A DNA stretch of 64,000 bases from Limnomonas spitsbergensis (GCA_037349105.1 JAYJMM010000037.1:1674001-1738000), one strand, 5' to 3'. Numbered from the stretch's first letter, positions 18,001 through 25,200 are shown. Made by a program: numbers and translations. Notes: generated by a model from the sequence alone, not told the origin.

Positions 18001-20933
18001 TTCAGCTTTAGAGCTCAGGTACATTCTAGTCTGCAGCTGAAGGGGCCTTGTGTCGCAATCTCTATTTCCTGGGTCCACGGACTTAGGCCGGTCATGGTTG
18101 GGTCCCAATCGGCCCAATGGTGTCTGCCTGGCAGCCCCATTAAGGTGGTCTGATGCACAAGAGTACATAGAACTTATTGACGGTGCGGGACAAAAGAGAA
18201 ATGCCTCAGATATGCTGACCTCGGAGTTCCTTTCGGGACAGAAACCATACGAAATTAGTATAGAAGCAGTACATCAGCAATTTGGCAGTTTTGCCATGCT
18301 GAGAAGCCTTTCAAGGCTGGCATTGTGAGACCCTACAAGCCTCGAACAAGCTTTTCAAGGCTGGCACTGTGAGACCCTAGAAACCTTGAACTAGCCTTTC
18401 AAGGCTGGCACTGTGAGACCCTATAAGCCTCGAACAAGCCTTTCAAGGCTGGCACTGTGAGACCCTACAAGCCTCGAACAAGCCTTTCAAGGCTGGCACT
18501 GTGAGACCCTAGAAGCCTCGAACAAGCCTTTCAAGGCTGGCACTGTGAGACCCTAGAAGCCTCGAACAAGCCTTTCAAGACTGGCACTGTGAGACCCTAC
18601 AAGCCTTGAGCAAGCCTTTCAAGGCTGGCACTGTGAGACCCTAGAAGCCTCGAACAAGCCTGTCCATCGGCAGACGCACTGAAACCAGCAGAAGCTCCAT
18701 ACACATCCGCTGATATGTGCCTTTCAAACAGGGCAATGTGCACCCACCTGCCACAGCATCTGTACTGGCAATATGCTGCTGAACAGTGCAACGTGCACCC
18801 ACATCCAGCTCTGCGCATCAAGCCTTAGTCCTGCTAGGCAATGTGCACCCACCTGCCACAGCATCTGTACTGGCAATATGCTGCAGTACAGTGCAACGTG
18901 CACCCACGTCCAGCTCTGCGCATCAAGCCTTAGTCCTGCTAGGCAATGTGCACCCACCTGCCACAGCATCTGTACTGGCAATATGCTGCTGAACAGTGCA
19001 ACGTGCACCCACGTCCAGCCCGGCGCTCCAAGCCTTAGTCCTGCTAGGCAATATGCACCCACCTGCCACAGCATCTGCACTGGCAATCATGCTGCTGAAC
19101 AGTGCCACGTGCAACCACGTCCAGCTCTGCGCATCAAGCCTTAGTCCTGCTAAGCAACGTGCACCCACCTGCCACAGCATCTGTGCTAGCGATCATGCTG
19201 CTGAACAGTGCCACGTGCACCCACGTCCAGCCCTGCGCGCCCAGCCCTAGCCCAAACAAGAGGATGGGGATGGAAGCCATGGTGACGATGATCACGATTG
19301 CGAATGCGAAAGTCAGGGACAAGAGGAGGACCTGCGGGCAAGTGGGGGACGTCACGCTGTTGACTGGTGTTACACATGTATCATGACTGCCGGCATTGCC
19401 GTTGTTACTCATTTCCTGTTGTTACAATCCTAGGTGAATCAAATAAGCCACTCGCTTGTGGCCGCAGCAGTAAGCAAGGGTGATAGTTCCCCCCTGACTC
19501 GGCGCAGGAAGAAAGCAGACAGGAAGAAGAGCAATGGGGCTTATAGATGGAAGCGGGTCAGGGAGCAGCTGATGGGGCTGGGGCTGGGGCAAAAACCTGG
19601 AAGCTAAGTATGGGAGTCAGGGAGCAGCTGATGGGCGTGGGGATGGGGCAAACACCTCGCAGCTTAGTCTGCGTCGGATGCACCATATTGAGTTGTAGTT
19701 ATCTTAAGGAGCTTGTGAGCTCAGCGCCGCTAGGGTTCAAAGCATTTTCTACCTATACAACGTATCGAGCTAGGGTACGGATCTTTGGCAGATCTGAGCC
19801 AAGCTCTCTCTCAGTTTACAGATTTCACATATTTTGTCATCAGAACAGCCCCCCACCCCCTAATGAAATGGATGGACCCCGTATGATAGGTTGTTTTCAT
19901 TGCTTAGGAGCACGCCACCTTTTTGAAGATGAAGTAGTCTATGCTGATAGTGGAGTCCAGCAACAAAGGAGGCAGGAACACATAGAAGAAGACCTCGGCA
20001 GGCTGCAGGCCCAGCCATAAAGAGATGGCATTACCAAATCTGCGAATGGGATCATGGCAAGATTAGCACATGCTGTTGCTTGCTTTAAAATTTCCCATTG
20101 ATTAAAACAAACAGTTGTCTTGTGATCAGGCAACCAAGCGCTCCGTCAGCAGTGTGCAGTGCATTGTGCGACGGGGGGCATGCCATCTGGCTGTCAGCAT
20201 TGGGCAGCATTGGAGCGAGTTCAGGGAGCATGTCATGGAGGAGGCATTTTGTACGGTTGTAATATGGAACCCTTGAGGGCAGATACCGGAGCCGTTTTTC
20301 AGATCTGAGCTCAACAGGTTAGATCCGGAAACCAGTGGTAATCTGATCGCCAACCCGCCTGCCTGGACCCTGCTCCAAGGTACTGCTGTGCTTGGCCTTT
20401 TTACCAGAAATGAAGCCGAGCATGGCTGCAGCTACATGCCCCCTCTCCGTCACGCCCTCCATAGTTATGATTTGCTGCGGTACTTTGTGTGCCTGCCACG
20501 ATCAATTCGGACCCAGGTTTAGCTTACCGTCCTAGGTTGTATCGGTACGCGAGGCACTGACAGAGAGCACCTGGCAATGGATTAGAATTCGTAAGAAGTT
20601 TTCATCCGATCGGCTTATCTGAGGCAGGAATCTCCACAGAATCACGGCTCCCGTTTTTGGGAGGGCCGAGTGTCGTGAGGAGTTGGTGGAAAGCTCACCA
20701 ACTAGCAGAACGTTCAGGGCGGACATTTTAGCAGATGCTGCGACGGCAACCAGGACCGCGACGGCAATGAAGAACACTGCGTCATAGGATGAGTCAGGCA
20801 CGGCACAAAAGTTGTAGCGGGTTGGGTCATCCACTCGGTGATCGTAGGATACGTTGGAAGTCTCGCAGGAGAAATTAGGCATCCATCCATGCGCTGGCTG
20901 CTGAAGCCAGCTCTCCGCGAATGCATCTGACAT
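1..20933 (-). CDS. SOS1-like: SOS1-like plasma-membrane Na+/H+ antiporter (CPA1 family), about 20 exons, 3' end outside window
   Basis: Electroneutral Na+/H+ exchange is the expected role by family. Exons on the minus strand: 20933-20699, 20570-20528, 20039-19919, 19331-19169, 17956-17868, 17053-16805, 16294-16224, 15433-15318, 14590-14416, 13681-13495, 12583-12523, 11917-11877, 10917-10807, 8391-8248, about 7931-7830, 7357-7187, 5801-3726, 3198-3009, 1954-1815, 51-1. Core motifs appear in family order: FFYVFLPPLLLDS, ASTDAVA (usual ATDPVAV), EGESLFNDASGL (usual EGESLLNDG), FFYVGISS and GGLRGSISL. Exons 1-14 sum to 1,806 nt, a whole number of codons, with compatible phases. The tail has the SOS1-like motif KHEEGLLSNHGMRILD in exon 19. 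Start: first ATG before a hydrophobic segment (AVFFIAVAVLVAV). Any cyclic-nucleotide-like domain of SOS1 would lie left of the window. Exon 15's acceptor is unresolved by one base of phase. Introns carry many copies of the adjacent splice junctions. A sperm-type NHE is the main alternative; no voltage-sensor domain was seen. Confidence 0.88.
52..149. repeat. 14-bp tandem repeat (cagcagctgggtct), about 7 copies
   Basis: Seven near-perfect head-to-tail copies abut the putative acceptor of antiporter exon 20. Read on the minus strand each copy contains CCCAG, so the array multiplies acceptor-like sites. Confidence 0.95.
1205..1893. repeat. copies of antiporter exon 19 3' end plus donor
   Basis: The real exon end (ILDYCCGVAADQPDKPID... 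then GTGAG) lies at 1815-1893. Four further copies of increasing divergence lie at about 1683-1766, 1527-1604, 1350-1420 and 1205-1275. Each keeps the DQPDKPIDLW-like segment and most keep the EEE-encoding run followed by a GTGAG-like donor. Confidence 0.85.
1815..1954 (-). CDS. antiporter exon 19 (cytosolic tail)
   Basis: 140 nt from acceptor TTCCAG to donor GTGAGA. It encodes GLKRYFHTKHEEGLLSNHG followed by MRILDYCCGVAADQPDKPID and LWSSVEEE. This matches the post-membrane helical region of SOS1-type exchangers (pattern W/Y...EEG.l...a.riL...d.A.D....pl..W). Entry phase 1 joins exon 18; exit phase is 0. Confidence 0.8.
2160..2260. repeat. copies of antiporter exon 19 acceptor and first bases
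   Basis: Positions 2199-2253 match 1909-1967 (exon 19 start plus polypyrimidine tract) at most bases, including the GACCTGG acceptor context. A shorter copy lies at 2160-2185. They sit in the intron upstream of exon 19. Confidence 0.8.
3009..3198 (-). CDS. antiporter exon 18 (tail)
   Basis: 190 nt after acceptor GATCAG. It encodes DVLDIGKTKCVSKSSW, then a run rich in Asp/Glu, His and Cys ending MPHMRGGWLQ, then donor GTTTGT. Entry phase 0 and exit phase 1 match exons 17 and 19. No domain recognised. Confidence 0.65.
3296..3545. repeat. four intronic copies of antiporter exon 18 acceptor/start
   Basis: Segments at about 3298-3336, 3358-3400, 3432-3468 and 3505-3540 repeat the junction 'CCTGATCAG then GATGTGCTGGACATTGGC' of exon 18 (3180-3215) with a few mismatches each. 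All lie upstream (in gene orientation) of the true acceptor. Confidence 0.85.
3726..5801 (-). CDS. antiporter exon 17: 692-codon low-complexity cytosolic exon
   Basis: 2,076 nt between acceptor TGTTTCAG and donor AAG-GTGTGT, phase 0 at both ends. It is rich in Ser, Ala, Pro and Gly with RSSTFG-like motifs (ELSRSSTFGQLL, SLSRSSTFSRQRG), an acidic Asp run and a Gln run near the middle, consistent with an intrinsically disordered, possibly phosphorylated tail. It was assigned to the antiporter because its splice phases fit exons 16 and 18. It could instead be a separate gene with a Met start at its 5' end. No catalytic domain seen. Confidence 0.65.
5802..7186. other. antiporter intron with dispersed repeats
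   Basis: No exon recognised. 6090-6165 resembles a diverged copy of the exon 17 acceptor region (aaaacacag ... gaccagacaggcagg). 6238-6400 holds two copies of a roughly 65-bp unit (gcaagccttgctgctttgg ... cccatcggcccagc). 7060-7140 is a diverged second copy of the end of exon 16 (GLEELLLGSEDGAQ-like) followed by a GTGCAC pseudo-donor. Confidence 0.6.
7187..7357 (-). CDS. antiporter exon 16 (acidic tail segment)
   Basis: 171 nt, phase 0/0. It begins VLPESRKEVKERE after CCCAG, passes through a Glu-rich run (EAREEEEEREPETD) and ends EEPLLGSEDQAQ before a strong GTGAGG donor. It is probably a charged linker. Both ends have diverged copies in the flanking introns. Confidence 0.7.
7428..7670. repeat. 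two intronic copies of antiporter exon 16 acceptor/start
   Basis: Minus-strand CCCAG-GTGCTGCC...GGAAGGAGGTCA is present at 7490-7530 and 7615-7660. Each copy is followed by an expanded GAGGAG run, and the spacer (gtgtccctcctcctcc) is duplicated as well. The true junction is at 7357. Confidence 0.85.
7830..7931 (-). CDS. antiporter exon 15 (tail; 5' boundary uncertain)
   Basis: Frame reads LQTLDQFGRRFPMDELGG then YVRLRVRRGYSVKAK before an AAG-GTCAGG donor, phase 0 into exon 16. The acceptor is unclear: the nearest AG leaves one base out of phase with exon 14. A tiny intermediate exon or a different acceptor is needed. Confidence 0.5.
8248..8391 (-). CDS. antiporter exon 14 (start of cytosolic tail)
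   Basis: 144 nt, 48 codons, phase 0/0, from CCTGCAG to GTGCGT. Begins IHHKSKIAMLQYTETVIEDL, continues with GTEMMRGVDWAAVEAYVDL and ends MLDQ. This is the helical region after the last membrane segment in SOS1/NHE8-type exchangers (pattern ...l...dW..v..yv...). Its acceptor is repeated four more times upstream. Confidence 0.85.
8318..8840. repeat. 111-bp tandem repeat, 5 copies, containing exon 14 acceptor and start
   Basis: The TCTGCAG acceptor complement recurs at 8391, 8502, 8613 and 8724, with a degenerate copy at about 8835; spacing is exactly 111 bp. Each unit holds acceptor, about 65 bp of exon 14 and about 45 bp of intron. Long plus-strand frames through this array are artefacts of the period being a multiple of three. 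Confidence 0.95.
8928..9222. repeat. 17-bp tandem repeat (ggccaccttaactaggg), about 17 copies
   Basis: Near-perfect head-to-tail minisatellite within the antiporter intron; a few units carry 'acga' instead of 'acta'. No spacers, so it is not a CRISPR array. Confidence 0.97.
9223..10060. other. intronic stretch, no gene seen
   Basis: Between the minisatellite and the tRNA gene within the antiporter intron. AT content is somewhat higher. No exon, RNA or mobile element recognised. Confidence 0.5.
10061..10133 (-). tRNA. trnT-AGU: tRNA-Thr (anticodon AGU)
   Basis: A 73-nt cloverleaf folds on the minus strand: acceptor GCTCTCT/AGAGAGC, bases T8 A9, D-stem GCTC/GAGC with loop AGTTGGTA, anticodon stem GTACT/GGTGC (two G-T pairs) around loop TTAGTAA (anticodon AGT at 10,100-10,098), T-stem GGCAG/CTGTC with loop TTCAAAC, and discriminator T. 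No intron and no encoded CCA, as expected for a eukaryotic nuclear tRNA. It lies in the antiporter intron between exons 13 and 14, on the same strand. An internal Pol III promoter (A and B boxes within the gene) is expected. Confidence 0.87.
10807..10917 (-). CDS. antiporter exon 13 (last membrane segment)
   Basis: 111 nt, 37 codons, phase 0/0, from TGTACAG to GTAGGT. Starts GLYTTGYVLMTLLINGPLL and ends WLKLNTISSVQKQ. The T.LING..l.PL motif is the typical final transmembrane helix of CPA1 exchangers. Confidence 0.87.
10967..11262. repeat. three intronic copies of antiporter exon 13 acceptor/start
   Basis: The block encoding LYTTGYVLM-LPINGPL on the minus strand recurs at about 10,967-11,030, 11,085-11,145 and 11,200-11,262, roughly 115 bp apart, each preceded by a pyrimidine tract and an acceptor-like site. 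The true exon starts at 10,917. Confidence 0.9.
11877..11917 (-). CDS. antiporter exon 12 (41 nt micro-exon)
   Basis: Flanked by GATGCAG and GTGAGT. It encodes EGESKKSVRIASEM when joined to exon 11 (one base) and exon 13 (phase 0). It supplies the loop expected between the GGLRG helix and the final helix. Confidence 0.7.
11918..12522. other. antiporter intron, no feature recognised
   Basis: Separates exons 12 and 11. AT-rich patches around 12,040-12,240; no exon, RNA gene or repeat recognised. Confidence 0.45.
12523..12583 (-). CDS. antiporter exon 11 (GGLRG motif)
   Basis: 61 nt between ATGCAG and GTAAGA. Encodes GGLRGSISLILAQTVLAMQS; GGLRG is the near-invariant CPA1 motif whose Arg is structurally essential in characterised family members. 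The usual preceding Trp is Met here (exon 10 ends ATM). Confidence 0.88.
13085..13490. repeat. two intronic copies of antiporter exon 10 3' end plus donor
   Basis: Copies at about 13,085-13,205 and 13,262-13,400 reproduce the exon 10 end (TPLIRYMSGSDIILTRQ...FATM then GTGAGG) with substitutions and small indels. They are separated by short tandem gatccagatc(c/t)gacctatg units that also fill 12,955-13,090. Confidence 0.88.
13495..13681 (-). CDS. antiporter exon 10
   Basis: 187 nt from CATCAG to GTGAGG. Starts LSVALDEDHYALLW, continues through hydrophobic IGATLPMIYLVFTLMRW and ends RQGIIFATM. It corresponds to the membrane segments just before the GGLRG motif. Confidence 0.82.
14268..14312. 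repeat. intronic copy of antiporter exon 9 donor end
   Basis: On the minus strand the end of exon 9 (ACCAATTTTCTCATCAG-GTGGG) is echoed at 14,271-14,312 as CAAATTTTATCATCAG-GTGGG, about 130 bp downstream of the real donor. Confidence 0.75.
14416..14590 (-). CDS. antiporter exon 9
   Basis: 175 nt from CTGCACAG to GTGGGA. Contains VIAVVCYALHGASTMTW, then a short basic loop (MSIKCKREG), then FWSVLCFTANGIIFFYVGIS. The F....y..N..iF.yvG pattern is characteristic of NHE/SOS1 exchangers. Confidence 0.88.
14660..14725. repeat. intronic copy of antiporter exon 9 acceptor/start
   Basis: The minus strand CACTGCACAG-GTTTGATTGTGGAGCTCTGTTATGCGCTGC parallels the true junction at 14,590 (CTGCACAG-GAGTGATTGCGG...TGTTACGCGCTGC). 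Confidence 0.78.
15000..15245. repeat. imperfect ctggctgg / gcttggctggtagctcg repeats
   Basis: Low-complexity Ser/Gln-coding-like tandem tract in the antiporter intron between exons 9 and 8. Unit length varies; no junction copy recognised. Confidence 0.8.
15318..15433 (-). CDS. antiporter exon 8
   Basis: 116 nt from TGTGCAG to GTGAGA. Encodes QILRWLQWRRVKPYVEV then ACIFGGSYFVYFVANAYLESS, matching the helix pair before the 'sGVlAVv' segment that exon 9 supplies. Confidence 0.83.
15468..15672. repeat. about 42-bp tandem repeat (gtgggtggaggcagtgtttgaattcaaaaatg), 5 copies
   Basis: Intronic minisatellite upstream of antiporter exon 8; not a junction copy. Confidence 0.9.
15990..16090 (+). repeat. 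dispersed repeat family copy (core gtaggccggtcaaggtttgg)
   Basis: A core of about 45 bp ending ggtcccacccagcccag recurs at 17,745-17,805, 18,068-18,120 and, inverted, at 23,845-23,905 and 37,125-37,195. It is probably a short non-autonomous element; termini could not be defined. Confidence 0.7.
16224..16294 (-). CDS. antiporter exon 7
   Basis: 71 nt from CTGTGCAG to GTGAGT. Encodes VCHEFAWLAGGGLIIGLFFG then MLT, a membrane helix. Phase 0 in, 2 out, matching exons 6 and 8. Confidence 0.83.
16340..16490. repeat. two intronic copies of antiporter exon 7 acceptor/start
   Basis: Blocks at 16,345-16,400 and 16,448-16,490 repeat the junction and the first about 45 bases of exon 7 (GTTTGCCATGCGTTTGCCTGG...). 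The shared spacer (gggattcaggggcagggctcc) shows that a unit of about 100 bp was duplicated. Confidence 0.9.
16805..17053 (-). CDS. antiporter exon 6
   Basis: 249 nt, 83 codons, phase 0/0. Begins VLFQIFLRKLVEQEAKLG directly after the EGESLFNDASGL segment of exon 5, as in the family. A polar loop of about 60 residues (SMAPQLSDPSLPGWNDAAGA) follows, longer than usual for this position. Confidence 0.83.
17085..17186. repeat. three short intronic copies of antiporter exon 6 acceptor/start
   Basis: Minus-strand CTCAG-GTGCTC(T/C)TC motifs recur around 17,090, 17,145 and 17,170 in the intron just upstream of the true junction at 17,053; the shared word is about 20 bp. Confidence 0.75.
17868..17956 (-). 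CDS. antiporter exon 5 (EGES...ND motif)
   Basis: 89 nt between CCCCAG and GTGAGG. Encodes VSATLKAGGAPELISALLEG then ESLFNDASGL. The Asn-Asp pair is the CPA1-type ion-binding ND motif. It completes the DAVA/VSATLK segment started in exon 4. Confidence 0.92.
18290..18662. repeat. 44-bp tandem repeat, about 8 copies
   Basis: Unit aagcctttcaaggctggcac... tgtgagaccctacaagcctcgaac, head to tail, in the antiporter intron between exons 5 and 4. Confidence 0.96.
18723..19170. repeat. 105-106-bp tandem repeat: four extra copies of exon 4 end plus donor
   Basis: The donor GCAG-GTGGGTGCA of exon 4 (19,169) is repeated at about 19,064, 18,958, 18,853 and 18,749. Each unit keeps about 55 bp of exon 4 (WTWVHVALFSSM-IAS-DAVAG when read on the minus strand) and about 50 bp of intron. 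Read-through from the true donor meets an in-frame TGA 13 codons on, so use of a distal donor would truncate the protein. Confidence 0.95.
19169..19331 (-). CDS. antiporter exon 4 (STDAVA motif)
   Basis: 163 nt from CCCGCAG to GTGGGT. Begins VLLLSLTFAFAIVIIV and ends ALFSSMIASTDAVA. ASTDAVA corresponds to the family ATDPVAV motif; the Asp is kept and the helix-breaking Pro is absent. Confidence 0.9.
19919..20039 (-). CDS. antiporter exon 3 (FLPP motif)
   Basis: 121 nt from TTCGCAG to GTGGCG. Encodes FGNAISLWLGLQPAEVFFYV then FLPPLLLDSTISIDYFIFKK; the F.fLPPllf.s...d pattern is diagnostic for NHE-type exchangers. Confidence 0.92.
20528..20570 (-). CDS. antiporter exon 2 (43 nt micro-exon)
   Basis: Bounded by TTGCCAG and GTAAGC. 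Joins exon 1 (phase 1) and exon 3 (phase 2) and encodes GALCQCLAYRYNLGR, giving the expected helix (LNVLLVGGALCQC) followed by 'NLGrfGnAI'. Phase fit at both ends supports it. Confidence 0.75.
20699..20933 (-). CDS. antiporter exon 1 (start codon)
   Basis: ATG at 20,933. A polar N-terminus with Asn-X-Ser/Thr sites (NFS, NVS) precedes the first membrane helix AVFFIAVAVLVAVAASA and the start of the second (MSALNVLLVG), then donor GTGAGC. The stretch between the Met and the first helix is about 50 residues, longer than in most family members. Confidence 0.78.
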
Positions 20934-22075
20934 AGTAACAACACCAGCACTGATGCCGTATGCTGCTGACTCCGAATGGTGAGCACGTAGTAATTCGTTA
21001 GTTATTTTCGTGGGCGAATGCGCCTCGCATATGCATATACGGTGAGGAATGAGAGATCCAGCGACGATCCTGGTACCACAACATCAACTAACCGTTCACA
21101 CAAACGTGGACGATTCTGTGTCACATATCAGAATGTTGTGAACTCCTTCATGCAGCCTCTCACAACGTTTGATACAAACTGTAAGAAACCAACCGGTTCA
21201 ATAGTTTAGAAGCTAGGAAGGAGCAATTTCCACGTCACGATGGCGCAAGACGGCAGCATAGAGGTGGCCTGGAAGGGAAATGCCTTCCCTTATCTCATGC
21301 ACCACCCCAACTCCTACCTTAAGTCCGAGAACTACGGGTCGGCAAAGACTGCTGCACCACACGCGCACGGTGGGTTTTACTACTACCACACATCGACTGG
21401 CCCATGCTGCACTATCCGCCACAATCTACATACGGGATTTGGAATGCCCCCGTCGCAATTGCATCAATTACTTACCCACAACCACATCGATTATTCTGCG
21501 CAGGGCACGGCAGCGCCGCTCCTCACCACGGAAATGGCGAATCAAACTTCCAGGTACACATCATTGTCCCTGCAGCGCGTTCGACTGTGTTAAGGCTCAA
21601 CCAAGGCCTCCAGTCCGTTCCCTGACCCCTCTGTCACCCAACAACCACAGGCCGGTACCGGAACTTGGGACGGACCTGCCCCGAGGGGTGCCGGGATGAA
21701 GGTTAGTACATGGAACTGGGAATGTGAAGGGAAGCTGAGTAGCAGCAACAGGAATATACTTGCCTGAATGTCAGCATGTCTCACGAGGGAGCCCCTCGTC
21801 CTCGAGCCATGCATGGGAGGCAGTGAATGGCCCTTCCTGATTGGCATGCGGCAGCTAATTTCAAGGCTTCCACAGCTTGTAGACACCATGTGTCAGCTGT
21901 ATATCTCAGCCAGTTGGCTCAATCTGGGGCCCAATCTCGCAGTCAGTGTTGTTGTAAGCCTCACTGAAGCAGCTGTACTGAACGCGGCTCGAACTGTAAG
22001 GTACCGAGAGCTACCGCCCAAACCGACTGTCAGTATTCCCCAACCTTGCGCCTTGTATCGCGGCTGGCGTTGCAG
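20934..22075. other. head-to-head intergenic region between antiporter and aldo/keto reductase
   Basis: Contains the divergent 5' regions of both genes and presumably the first exon of the reductase, not firmly located. A candidate is the plus frame ending VVVSLTEAAVLNAART at about 21,996 before GTAAGG, whose phase 0 would fit exon 2. No core promoter motif is claimed. Confidence 0.4.
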
Positions 22076-22200
22076 GCAAATATTGTGAAGCCAAACACTG
22101 GCCCCATCAATGAGCCGCAACAAGTCCGCCTGTCCACTGGTGCTGCCATGCCCATCCTTGGACTGGGCACCTTCGGCATCCAGTCACCGGATGCAATCAA
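22076..22200 (+). CDS. aldo/keto reductase exon 2 (MPxLGLGTF)
   Basis: Acceptor GTTGCAG, donor GTGAGA. Encodes ANIVKPNTGPINEPQQVRL then STGAAMPILGLGTFGIQSP. No Met precedes it in frame before an upstream TGA, so it is not the first exon. Confidence 0.88.
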
Positions 22201-25200
22201 GTGAGACTGGGAGGCACTGCCCATTTCATTGACTGAGCCACGGTTCAATTCATGTACAATTCAGCAAAATCATGGCCTATAGCTGGGGAGAGTGGTGCAG
22301 GGTCACTTGCCGCTAGGGTCACCGTGGGTCACTCCATGAAAGTTGCCTTGTCTCATTATCTGTTCAGAAGTGACAGCCCAGTGGCCTGCCATGGTGGTCT
22401 GGTATGCTCAAATTGAGCGAAGGTGGCAGGGCATGGGCATGACGCTTTAGACAAACCTCTCGATCGCACCCAGCCTCTGCATTCTGTTGGCCGAGTGTCT
22501 ATATGCTTGACTATTGATCAACATAAATGACTGGAGGCAGCTTGACTGTTGGGGATGCTAGGTTTGATGGCCACACCTGCTCGTTTCTGCTCGCCTAGCA
22601 GGCAAGGAGATGTCTAGCCTACCCACCTACCACCAAGATGGCCGGGACAATGCGATCAAGTTGTTAACAAAATCTGAGCTAGTGCCCTCTCTTCCCTTTT
22701 CGTGTGTAGGCTGGCTCTGTCCATTGGATACCGCCACTTTGACTGCGCTGAGCTGTACGGCAACGAAGAGGTGGTGAGTCTCTTTGTTTCACTCTCCCAC
22801 CTCAGCACCGTCTCAGCACCCCAGCTTCAGTATCCCAAAGCAAGGCAGGCAATGCCAGGCTCTCAGTATTGTCTGTGCTCTGCATGCTCCAGTTAGTTCG
22901 TCACCAACATGCGCCTAACAAGAAAATCTGATGGCACAACATTGCCGTATGGCGCTTGTCCTGCTTCATGTTGTACCGCTCCATGCTACCTGCCCCTTTC
23001 TGACTGGTTAGGTTGGCGAGGGTCTTAAGGACTTTGTGGCTTCCGGGAAACGCGAGGAGCTGTTCCTTGTATCCAAGGTCTGGAACTCTCACCACAGGCC
23101 TGATGATGTCAGGTGCGGATACGTTCAGTATTTTTTTGCACATGGAAGGCAGATATAATATAGGCAGGCAGATACCCTGTAGGCAGGCAGATATCCTGTA
23201 GGCAGGCAGATATCCTGTAACTACTAGCATCAACGCATGCAGGCAGGCAGATACCTGTAACCACTAGCATAAATGCAGCAGCTGAATCGTCATGTGCCCC
23301 AGTGCCCCTGAAAACATAATTTGCCGCAGGCAATCAGCCATGTGACTTAAAACTACTATTGCAATATGCGGCTGTAGTGCGTTTCTGTGGCGCAAGCAAC
23401 AGAACGCAATGCAGTAGTTGAACGGCAAGGTGCCCGCTGCCCAGTAGCATGAGCATGGTGAAAAGAAAAAATAGTGTGTGGCCTGGGGTGTGAATTAAGG
23501 AAGCCTACCATTTGGCTGCACACCTGTTAGGCTGCCAGGCAACTAAGCGGTAGCTAGCTGTATGATGTGCAGCTGTGCGGGGCAGCTGGGTAGTGGATGG
23601 CACTGGAAGCAGGGATGGACATATCATCGGGGGACACAGCATCACTGTATGTCAATCGGTGCTGTGCAATTGCACATGTCTGAAATCATGTTTGTAGTTA
23701 CGGTCCTTGACTGGTATAAGTACCGGTAGCTGAATTTGCCTGGAAGTGATGCTGACTGAATTTAGCTACGTAATCCAGCCACCGTAAGGACGGTAATCGG
23801 CAGTTCGGCACTGCACTGATGTCAATGCGGCCATGACTGAGCCCATGGGTACCAAACTTTGACTAGCCTACAGCTGACTGGTGGCCTAAGCAGCACAGCA
23901 CGCTCCCCTTGCACTCTGCCCCCCTGGTTTACGCTGCTGACGGAAAACACTCTCTCTCGCCCGCTCACACCCTCACTCTGCCTCTGTGCGCTCTTTCCAG
24001 GGCTATTAGCGAGGACAGCCTTAATTGTTCTCTAAAGGAGTTTCGGCACAATGAAGCTCCAAGTCTGCCCACACTTCCAGCTTAAATGTGCCTCAAATCT
24101 CAATTAATACGATGCCCTGTGCATTATGCGCTCCACCTTTTGTTTGCCTCTGTGCGCACTGCTCCCCAGAGCTACTAATGAGGACAGCCTCAATTGTACC
24201 CCACAGGACTTGTCTGTGCCCTGTGCTTTACGCGCTCCAGGTCTGCCCACACCTTTTCTTTTCATCTGTGCGCATTTCGAGGGCTACTTGTGAGGACAGC
24301 CTTAATTGTGCCCTACATGTCTGTGGGACTTGTCTGTGCCTTGTGCTGTACGCGCGCCAGGTCTGCTCACACCTTTTGTTTCCCCCTGTGTGCACTTTTC
24401 CCCAGGGCTGCTTGTGAGAGAAGCCTTAAGAAGCTGGGCGTGCAGTACCTGGACCAGTACCTGGTGCACTGGCCTGAGACCTGGGTGCCTAGCACAGAGG
24501 GCATCCCGCCGGTCCCTGAGGTGGACACGGAAGTCACCATGGAGCAAACATGGTGAGCCAAAGACAAGGGATAGGGCTTCAAGGGTAGGGTCTACATGGT
24601 GGGGATGAAAAGGTGCCCAACATGGTGAGCCAAGGCCAGGGGACAGGGCTTCAAGGGCAGCGACTACATGGTGGGGAGGAAGGGTGTTTAAATGGTGAGT
24701 CAAGGATAGGGATTCGAGGGCATGGTCTACCTGGTAGGGTGGAAATGTACCTATGTAATTGTGCGAGTTGAGAGCAGGGCTGGTTGCATTCAGTGTGTGC
24801 AGATCAAGCTGGGGGAGGGGGTGGCGTGCGTTTAACACTTGGCCAACACCATGGAACCCTGGACTGCCACCTGCCCAACTCCGGGTAGCGAGATGGTTTG
24901 AAACCCTGAACTGCAGGGACCTTCCCCTTGCTCGACTGTAATGTACACAATGTAGGATGGTGACACTGTCCTAGACACTATTTAGGATGGTGACCCTGCC
25001 CTGACCCATGTTAACACTTGCTGCCCTGACCCATGTTAACCCTTTGCTGTGGTCCTGCCCGACCAACAGGGCTGCCATGGAGGCCTTGGTGGACGCCGGC
25101 CTGGTCCGCACCATTGGTGTCAGCAACTTCAGCCTCACGCAGGTGGAGGCGTTGCTGGCCACGTGCAGGATCAAACCTGTTGTTAACCAGGTGAGCAAGG

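Noticed and set aside
20130..20300. Candidate antiporter exon reading RLRYLPSRVPYYN
   Set aside because: The RVPY word resembled the family, but the rest is not hydrophobic and phases fail; the 43-nt exon at 20,528-20,570 fits both phase and sequence.
21240..21593. Plus-strand frame MAQDGSIEVAWKGNAF as reductase first exon
   Set aside because: No donor in suitable phase was found and the sequence has no targeting-peptide or AKR character; left as undecided intergenic DNA.
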